Assembly (NCBI RefSeq): GCF_910577345.1
Contig: NZ_CAJTMT010000050.1
Coordinates: 1 to 10,538 of the forward strand
Length of the DNA: 10,538 nt
Direction: 5' to 3'
Source of the DNA: an uncultured Duncaniella sp.
GTDB lineage: Bacteria; Bacteroidota; Bacteroidia; Bacteroidales; Muribaculaceae
The translations under genes and the position numbers were made by a program. This document shows, piece by piece, positions 5,444-10,538 of the stretch. The notes beneath the pieces were generated by a model that worked only from the letters and a program-made list of their open reading frames with translations, was not told the origin of the DNA and did not search any database. Positions within the stretch are counted from its first letter, which is position 1; each line of letters opens with the position of its first letter.

Positions 5444-8400
5444 CTACTGCTGGAGTATTGAGACGATGCGGTCAAAGTTGATGCCCATGTCGGTAAGGCG
5501 GTCCACCATCTTCTCGGGTTCACCGCCGACATCTCCGAGATCCTGCAGGAGATAAACCATATAGTAGGTCTCGATGAAGCGGTCGGTCTTCGGCAGAGTT
5601 GCATATTGCCAGGGGTTGAGGCTCTGGTAATACTTCACGTTCTGGGCATAGCGCAGAAGCTCGTTTTCCAGAAGCTCGATGGCGCGCGCGGAGGCTTCCT
5701 TGTTGCCGGTGGCAATGCCGATGCGGGCATAAATCTGAGCCATCTTCTGGGGAACCTGTATCGCGTATGGCGATGCGGCTTCGGGAAGTTTCTCCTCCAT
5801 GAGCTTGAGAAGTTCGAGCGCCTTGGCGTAGCGGTCAGCTTTGTAGGCTTCCAGTTCCTTCTGTATCTCAGGACTGTTGGCAACCGAGTCGGCGCGCTCA
5901 GCCATTGCAGCCTCGTTGATGAAGGCTGTGGCGGTCGAGAGAATGTAGGAGCGGGTTGTCGTCACCATGCGGCGCACAGTCTCATCGAGATATATCTGGT
6001 CGGGGTCGGTGACCTTGTCGAGACCACCCCACTGGAATTTCTCGGTGATGTTGCGGTAAGCCTTGTCGGTGTTGACGGCGTTGATGTCATACTCACCGTT
6101 CTCCTCGTTGCGCACGGGTGTCACCTCGTATGCCATACCTGTCGAACGCATATAGGGCTGAAGAGCCACATAGTAGTCCGAGGGTACTGTCGACGCGAAG
6201 TAGACAGGGTTCTTCCATTCGTTTTTCACGGAAGTTGCGAGCATGTCGAGCGAGAGAATCTGGCTCAGGGTCATGCCGCCGTGGCGCGAAGCCTCGCGGT
6301 CGTCAGCCATGTTGGCGTGGATGGCGGTGTCGGCTACCTTTGCCTCATGTTCGGTAATCACACCGGCCTTGACGGCAGCGGGGATGTCGACGGGGATGAC
6401 GAAATTGTTGTATTGCATCATCGGGGCGTTCCATGCGTTCTGGCTCGACTTCTGATCGTAGACCTGACGGAGCGCAGTGAAGATGTTGACCGGAGTCGTG
6501 TCGCACTCGGCTGCGAAATAGCTGAAATTCATGCGTTCGTAACCGTAATCCTCAGGTTTGGCAAGGGTCTCGATGCCCTCGGCCTGATATGAGGGGTGTT
6601 TCACCTGGTTGGCATACCAGTCAGTGGTGAGATACGAGAGGTTGACAACCTTCACGTCGGTGCGGTGTCCCTCGACCTCCTGAGCATACCAGAGGGGGAA
6701 GGTGTCGTTGTCGCCGTTGGTGAAGATGATGGCGTTCTCGTCGAGCGAATCGAGGTAGTTCATACCGAAATCGCGGGTGGTGTAGCGGCCTGAGCGGTCA
6801 TGGTCATCCCATGTCTGCGACACCATCTGCAGCGGGACGAAGAGGCCCACGAGGCAGGCGAATACCGCACCGGCGAGGCTCACCTTCTGCTCTTTTGCAG
6901 AGATGGCTTCAGCGGAGAGAGCCTGTTTGCCCTTGTCCTTGCCGTTCTTGTTGAAGAGTTCGCGGATGAGTGACCACAGACCTGCGACACCCATGCCGAG
7001 CCAGATAGCGAAGGCGTAGAACGAACCTGCGAAGGCATAGTCACGTTCGCGGGGCTGAGTCGGGGTCTGGTTGAGGTAGAGCACGATGGCGATACCGGTC
7101 ATGAAGAAGAGGAAGAAGATGACCCAGAACTGCTCGATGCCGCGCTTGGAGGTGAATGCCTGCCATCCGAGACCGATGATGCCCATCAGGAGCGGAAGCA
7201 TGTAGAACACGTTGTGGCCCTTGTTGCCCTTGCCGTCCGAATCGGGGAGGAGGCTCTGGTCGCCGAGGCGGGGATTGTCGATGAAGGGTATTCCGGAAAT
7301 CCAGTTGCCGTGGTTGACCTCGCCGTTGCCCTGGATGTCGTTCTGACGGCCTGCGAAGTTCCACATGAAGTAGCGCCAATACATGTGGTTGAGCTGATAG
7401 ACGAGGAAGAAGCGGAGGCTCTCGCCCATTGTGGGCTTGATGGCGTCGACCGTCTGGAGTGTCTCGCCTTCATGGACATAGCGTGTGGCGCTGACGGGTT
7501 TGCCTTTGAGACCACCGATCCAGTCGGAATAGGCTTCGGTGTGTGCGCCGCTGTAGATTCGGGGGAAGAGCATGTTGAGCTCGGGCGACATCACATAGTT
7601 CTTCTTGTAGCCTGTGATTTCGTAGTGGTCGGCCTGGTCGGGAGCGGTCTTGACAACCTTCGCATAGATAGGCTTGCCCTCGGTGTACATAGGTGAAGCC
7701 TGACCCTGCGCGTCGATTTCATAGACGACCGACGACTGGTTGGTCTGACCGTAGAAGAGGGGGCGTTCGCCGTATTGCTCACGGTTGAGGTAGGAGGCGA
7801 GGGCGAAGACGTTGTCGGGAGCATTCTGGTTCATCGGCGGGTTGGCGCTTGCGCGGATGAGCAGGAGCGCGTAGGACGAGTAGCCGATGAAGATGACGAA
7901 GATGCTCATCACGACGAGGTTGAGGATGCGCACGGGGAGCTTCTTTGCCATGAAAAGATAGGCAATGAGTGCAATCATGATGATTACGGGAATCCACATG
8001 CTCTCGCCGATGAAGGGAATGCCTGAGAAGAAGATGCTCAGAAGGACACTGATGCGGATTTCACCGACACTCTTCTGGCGGTAGAGAGCCGCGATGGCCC
8101 AGATGAAGCAGGCAACTGCGAGGATGGCATAGATGAGTACACCCATGTTGTAGCTGCAGCCGAGCACGTTGACGAAGAAGAGTTCGAAATACTGCGACAC
8201 CTCGATGAATCCCGGGACAAGGCCGTAGAGGATAAGCCCGACAACCACCGCCGAGAGGGCGAGGGTAACGAGTGAGCCTTTGGCTGTCGTGTTTTTCCAG
8301 AGCTTGTAGTAGATGACAAGGGCAATGGCAGGGATACAGAGGAGGTTGAGCAGGTGGACAGCGATGGAGATACCGATGACGTAGGCTATGAGTATCAGGT

Positions 8401-8932
8401 ACTTGTCGCTGTGGGGATGCTCCGCGCGGTTTTCCCATTTGAGGATGAGCCAGAAGACGAGAGCCGTGCAGAAGGAGGAGAAGGCATAGACCTCACCCTC
8501 GACTGCTGAAAACCAGAAGGTGTCGCTCCAGGTATAGGCAAGCGCGCCGCAGATGCCCGAACCGAAGATGACGAGCATTTGGGTGAGGGAGATTTCGTTG
8601 GCGTCATCCTTCACGATCAGACGCTTCACGAGATGTGTGATGGTCCAGAAGAGGAGGAGGATTGTGCCGGCCGAGAGGAGGGCCGACATGGAGTTGACCA
8701 TGATGGCTACTTTGGAGATGTCGCCGAACGCGAAGTTTACGAAGAAACGCGCGGCGAGCATGAAGATTGGGTTGCCCGGCGGGTGGCCGACTTCAAGTTT
8801 GTAGCCTTGCGAGATGAACTCGGGGCAGTCCCAGAAGCTGGCTGTAGGCTCAAGGGTGAGCATGTAGGTCACTGCTGCGATGACGAAGCAGAGCCAGCCG
8901 AGAGAATTGTTGATGAGGTTATATTTTTTCAT
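5444..8932 (-). CDS. DUF2723 membrane glycosyltransferase-like protein
   Basis: A 1162-residue membrane protein of the DUF2723 family (often annotated as protein O-mannosyltransferase-like, GT-C fold). The human relative TMEM260 is a protein O-mannosyltransferase. The first periplasmic loop holds FWDCPEF (33-39) and GHPPGNP (49-55), where GT-C enzymes carry their acidic catalytic residues; Asp35 and Glu38 are candidates. SAVEGEVYAFSS follows at about 142-153. I count some 14 hydrophobic segments, about eleven to residue 360 and more between 575 and 703, with a periplasmic loop between (about 361-574). Another conserved-looking stretch is PTQPRERDYAFAGSF (about 624-638). The soluble C-terminal third begins with DHDRSGRYTTRDFGMNYL and FTNGDNDTFPLWY (737-749) and ends in helical, TPR-like sequence. 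It likely moves a sugar from a lipid carrier to protein or glycan. The partner gene is the adjacent deacetylase. Donor and acceptor are not known from the sequence. Confidence 0.9.
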   Translation of the reverse strand: MKKYNLINNSLGWLCFVIAAVTYMLTLEPTASFWDCPEFISQGYKLEVGHPPGNPIFMLAARFFVNFAFGDISKVAIMVNSMSALLSAGTILLLFWTITHLVKRLIVKDDANEISLTQMLVIFGSGICGALAYTWSDTFWFSAVEGEVYAFSSFCTALVFWLILKWENRAEHPHSDKYLILIAYVIGISIAVHLLNLLCIPAIALVIYYKLWKNTTAKGSLVTLALSAVVVGLILYGLVPGFIEVSQYFELFFVNVLGCSYNMGVLIYAILAVACFIWAIAALYRQKSVGEIRISVLLSIFFSGIPFIGESMWIPVIIMIALIAYLFMAKKLPVRILNLVVMSIFVIFIGYSSYALLLIRASANPPMNQNAPDNVFALASYLNREQYGERPLFYGQTNQSSVVYEIDAQGQASPMYTEGKPIYAKVVKTAPDQADHYEITGYKKNYVMSPELNMLFPRIYSGAHTEAYSDWIGGLKGKPVSATRYVHEGETLQTVDAIKPTMGESLRFFLVYQLNHMYWRYFMWNFAGRQNDIQGNGEVNHGNWISGIPFIDNPRLGDQSLLPDSDGKGNKGHNVFYMLPLLMGIIGLGWQAFTSKRGIEQFWVIFFLFFMTGIAIVLYLNQTPTQPRERDYAFAGSFYAFAIWLGMGVAGLWSLIRELFNKNGKDKGKQALSAEAISAKEQKVSLAGAVFACLVGLFVPLQMVSQTWDDHDRSGRYTTRDFGMNYLDSLDENAIIFTNGDNDTFPLWYAQEVEGHRTDVKVVNLSYLTTDWYANQVKHPSYQAEGIETLAKPEDYGYERMNFSYFAAECDTTPVNIFTALRQVYDQKSSQNAWNAPMMQYNNFVIPVDIPAAVKAGVITEHEAKVADTAIHANMADDREASRHGGMTLSQILSLDMLATSVKNEWKNPVYFASTVPSDYYVALQPYMRSTGMAYEVTPVRNEENGEYDINAVNTDKAYRNITEKFQWGGLDKVTDPDQIYLDETVRRMVTTTRSYILSTATAFINEAAMAERADSVANSPEIQKELEAYKADRYAKALELLKLMEEKLPEAASPYAIQVPQKMAQIYARIGIATGNKEASARAIELLENELLRYAQNVKYYQSLNPWQYATLPKTDRFIETYYMVYLLQDLGDVGGEPEKMVDRLTDMGINFDRIVSILQQ

Positions 8933-8947
8933 TGGTGGAGATGGATA

Positions 8948-9036
8948 GGCTAATAGGGCTGATAAGTCTAATAGGGCTGATAAGTCTAATAGGCCTAATA
9001 AGTCTAATAGGCCTAATAGGGCTAATAGGACTAATA
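8948..9036. repeat. Array of 9-base units before the DUF2723 gene (about 10 units)
   Basis: Starting with one 8-base unit and then strictly every 9 bases, units read GGCTAATA, GGGCTGATA, AGTCTAATA, GGGCTGATA, AGTCTAATA, GGCCTAATA and so on, ten in all. The consensus is about RGNCYAATA. The array fills most of the 127 bases between the trpS stop and the DUF2723 start, ending about 15 bases from the ATG, so it would lie in the leader of that transcript if the two genes are co-transcribed. Its right flank (AATAGGGGCGGGAATTG and a T-run) resembles that of the array at 10322-10474. Confidence 0.85.
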
Positions 9037-9059
9037 GGGGCGGGAATTGTTTTTTTGCC

Positions 9060-10121
9060 TTAGAATTTGCGGATGCCCATGACTTCGCGAACTTCGGCGA
9101 GGGTTTTGGCTGCGCGTTCGCGGGCGCGTTCGGCTCCCTGACGTACTACGCGCGAGATGTAGGCGTCGTCGTTGCGGATGTCGTGGTAGCGTTCGCGGAT
9201 GGGGGTTGTGACTTTGAGGATGTCCTCGGCGAGCTGCTTTTTCATGTCGCCGTAGCGGATGGAGCAGTCAGCGTATGCGTCGCGGTAGCTCTGCACGATT
9301 TCAGGTGCGGATGTGAGCTCCATGAGTGTGAGAAGATTCTGGACCGGCTCGGAGATGGGTTGGTTGGGTTCCTTGGGACCTTCGTCGGTGACGGCGCGCA
9401 TGACTTTCTTGCGGAGCACCTTCTCCTCGTCGATGAGGTAGATGCAGTTGCCTTCGCTCTTGCCCATCTTGCCGGAGCCATCGAGGCCGGGGACTTTGAC
9501 AGCGTGGTCGCCGAAGTTGAAGTTCTGGGGTTCGGGGAAGAGGTCGACACCGTAGAATGAGTTGAAGCGGCGTGCGAAGCGGCGTGTGAGCTCGAGGTGC
9601 TGTTCCTGGTCCTTGCCTACGGGTACTTTGTGGGCTTTCTGGATGAGGATGTCGACGGCCATGAGGGTGGGGTAGGTGAGGAGGCCGGCGTTGACACGCT
9701 TGTTGGAGTCGTTGCCGATGATCTGTTTCTCGATGTCCTCGCTGTCGTTGTCGGTCTTGATGCCGAGCTGCTTGCGGGCCTTGTCCTTGAAGGAGGCTGT
9801 GCGCATGAGTTCGCCGATGCCGACGTGCATGTTGAGCAGGAGATACATTTCGGAGATTTCGGGTACGTCGCTTTGGACGAAGATTGTAGCCTTTTCGGGG
9901 TCAATGCCTGCGGCGAGGTATTCTGCGAGGATGTTTTTGACATTCTCGTGGAGTGCGTCGGGTTCGGGATTGGTTGTGAGGGCGTGGAGGTCGGCGATGA
10001 AGAAGAGGCAGTCGTAGTCGTTCTGCATTTTCACGAATTTGCTGAGTGCGCCGTAGTAGTTGCCGAGGTGGAGGTTGCCTGTGGCACGGATGCCTGAGAG
10101 TACAACTTCTTTATTGTCCAT
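9060..10121 (-). CDS. trpS: Tryptophanyl-tRNA synthetase
   Basis: This class I aminoacyl-tRNA synthetase attaches tryptophan to tRNA-Trp in the cytoplasm. The 353 residues match the usual bacterial length. Key signatures are SGIRATGNLHLGNYYGAL, with the HIGH-type motif as HLGN (18-21), and DGSGKMGKSEGN, with the KMSKS-type motif as KMGKS (218-222). Between them lie FIADLHALTT (41-50), the TYPTLMAVDIL block that helps form the tryptophan pocket (149-159), and VPVGKDQEQHLELTR (about 166-180). Nothing seems missing. The start is the ATG that leaves the N-terminal SGIRATG strand complete. An intrinsic terminator and a -7-like element lie upstream, so it seems to start its own transcript, which may run on into the DUF2723 gene 127 bases downstream. 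No T-box is visible. Confidence 0.97.
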   Translation of the reverse strand: MDNKEVVLSGIRATGNLHLGNYYGALSKFVKMQNDYDCLFFIADLHALTTNPEPDALHENVKNILAEYLAAGIDPEKATIFVQSDVPEISEMYLLLNMHVGIGELMRTASFKDKARKQLGIKTDNDSEDIEKQIIGNDSNKRVNAGLLTYPTLMAVDILIQKAHKVPVGKDQEQHLELTRRFARRFNSFYGVDLFPEPQNFNFGDHAVKVPGLDGSGKMGKSEGNCIYLIDEEKVLRKKVMRAVTDEGPKEPNQPISEPVQNLLTLMELTSAPEIVQSYRDAYADCSIRYGDMKKQLAEDILKVTTPIRERYHDIRNDDAYISRVVRQGAERARERAAKTLAEVREVMGIRKF

Positions 10122-10181
10122 AATGTGGTGGTGATTAGAATGTTATCGTTTGGTTAGGGCCGGGTTTGGCCAATTAGGCTA

Positions 10182-10189
10182 CAAAAGTA
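10182..10189 (-). promoter_or_regulatory. Possible -7 promoter element of trpS
   Basis: On the minus strand the bases read TACTTTTG, a full match to the Bacteroidetes TAnnTTTG element, about 60 bases before the trpS ATG and just after a terminator. I see no TTTG at the expected 19-21 base distance upstream, because that place is taken by the terminator stem. Confidence 0.35.
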
Positions 10190-10222
10190 CAAAAAAAACC
10201 GCTATGAAGCGGTTAAAAAAAG
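10190..10222 (-). terminator. Intrinsic terminator upstream of trpS
   Basis: AACCGCT (10197-10203) pairs with AGCGGTT (10208-10214) around the loop ATGA. On the minus strand the stem is followed by an unbroken run of eight T, partly shared with the stem. This is a textbook Rho-independent terminator for leftward transcription coming from beyond the right edge, and it would insulate trpS from that transcript. A trpS attenuator is possible, but I see no competing stem or Trp-rich leader peptide. Confidence 0.7.
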
Positions 10223-10321
10223 TATAAAGCTTTGAGGTTTGAGTTTTTAGTTGTTGGGGGGAGGGGAGTTTTTGAGTTGTTAGTTTTGAGTTGAGGGGAG
10301 GGGCTGAAGTTTTTTTATTAT

Positions 10322-10474
10322 AGGCCAATAGGGGAGATAAGTCTAATAGGCCCAATAGGACTAATAAGCCTAATAAGCCTAATAGGTCAAATAAGGCCAA
10401 TAGGGCCAATAGGGGAGATAAGTCTAATAGGTCCAATAGGGCTAATAAGCCTAATAAGTCTGATAGGGCTAATA
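10322..10474. repeat. Array of 17 units of 9 bases with an 81-base higher-order repeat
   Basis: Seventeen units run in strict 9-base phase (AGGCCAATA, GGGGAGATA, AGTCTAATA, GGCCCAATA, GGACTAATA, AGCCTAATA and so on) with consensus about RGNCYAATA. Units 2-6 reappear as units 11-15 with only two base changes, so a nine-unit, 81-base block has been duplicated within the array. The right flank (AATAGGGGTTGGAATT then a T-run) matches that of the array at 8948-9036. The array lies about 200 bases before trpS and on the far side of its terminator. Confidence 0.88.
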
Positions 10475-10488
10475 GGGGTTGGAATTTT

Positions 10489-10532
10489 TTGGGGGCTTGT
10501 TGGGGGCTTGTTGAGGGCTTGTTGGGGGATTT
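10489..10532. repeat. 11-base G-rich tandem repeat
   Basis: The unit TTGGGGGCTTG occurs at 10489-10499 and 10500-10510, as TTGAGGGCTTG at 10511-10521, and as a partial TTGGGGGATTT at 10522-10532. It gives four runs of three or more G separated by 6-8 bases, which could form a G-quadruplex with long loops on the plus strand. The window ends here, so the full extent is unknown. Confidence 0.75.
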
Positions 10533-10538
10533 TGGTGG

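Larger units (their letters stand above)
10228..10538. other. Gene-free repeat region at the right edge
   Basis: No gene is supported in this stretch. It holds a G/T-rich, loosely repeated segment (about 10230-10305, with words such as TTTGAGTT, AGTTGTT and GGGGAGGGG occurring two or more times), then the 17-unit 9-base array (10322-10474), then an 11-base G-rich tandem repeat reaching the edge. The leucine-rich open frame on the minus strand is a translation of the array. Confidence 0.75.

Noticed and set aside
4755..5555. Plus-strand open frame (266 codons) opposite the deacetylase
   Set aside because: The minus-strand frame has all NodB motifs and the plus frame has none. Its start lies within the A+T-rich inverted repeat.
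5606..6592. Long plus-strand open frame (328 codons) opposite the DUF2723 gene
   Set aside because: It is antisense to a well-supported gene and shows valine/glycine/leucine-rich shadow composition with no family motif. Codon bias of the real gene explains it.
10122..10230. T-box or trp-type attenuator controlling trpS
   Set aside because: No T-box consensus, specifier stem, alternative antiterminator or Trp-rich leader peptide can be seen; the hairpin fits a terminator for an upstream transcript.
10179..10436. Leucine-rich minus-strand frame of 85 codons
   Set aside because: It is a literal translation of the 9-base array (three codons per unit) followed by the terminator; there is no sign of selection for protein.
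8948..10474. CRISPR array
   Set aside because: The units are 9 bases with no spacers, and no cas genes are nearby.
1..10538. tRNA, rRNA, transposase or phage genes
   Set aside because: I saw no tRNA cloverleaf with its T-loop motif, no rRNA-like stretch, and no DDE, HUH or integrase motifs in any supported frame.

Overview
The window looks like a Bacteroidales chromosome. The clues are DUF2339 and very long DUF2723 membrane proteins of the Bacteroidetes type, a short (312-residue) QueG, start codons without clear Shine-Dalgarno sequences, and Bacteroidetes-type promoter matches (TTTG about 20 bases before TAnnTTTG). A gut lineage such as Muribaculaceae would fit the fairly G+C-rich coding DNA, but the family is a guess. 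No plasmid, phage or transposase gene is visible.

All six intact genes read on the minus strand, so transcription runs from right to left. In that order they are: trpS (tryptophanyl-tRNA synthetase); a 1162-residue DUF2723 membrane glycosyltransferase-like protein, followed after only 5 bases by a NodB-type polysaccharide deacetylase; queG (epoxyqueuosine reductase); a DUF2339 multi-pass membrane protein; and a small A+T-rich lipoprotein. trpS and queG are translation and tRNA housekeeping genes. The DUF2723 and deacetylase pair is probably one envelope-glycan unit, and the DUF2339 protein and lipoprotein are also envelope proteins of unknown role.

The spaces between genes are unusually rich in repeats. 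Positions 1-622 hold no intact gene. They contain a 38-base inverted repeat whose arms are themselves hairpins, a 22-base tandem repeat, three short palindromes, and an 86-base duplicate of the 3' end of the DUF2339 gene that differs from the intact gene almost only at synonymous positions. The gap between queG and the deacetylase holds a 42-base inverted repeat in 9-base-phased A+T-rich DNA. Two arrays of 9-base units (consensus near RGNCYAATA) lie before the DUF2723 gene and before trpS, with matching right flanks. The right edge has an 11-base G-rich tandem repeat.

I see no clear new enzymatic or defence system. The most unusual features are the synonymous-only gene-end duplication that brackets the foreign-looking lipoprotein gene, and the family of 9-base-phased intergenic arrays.
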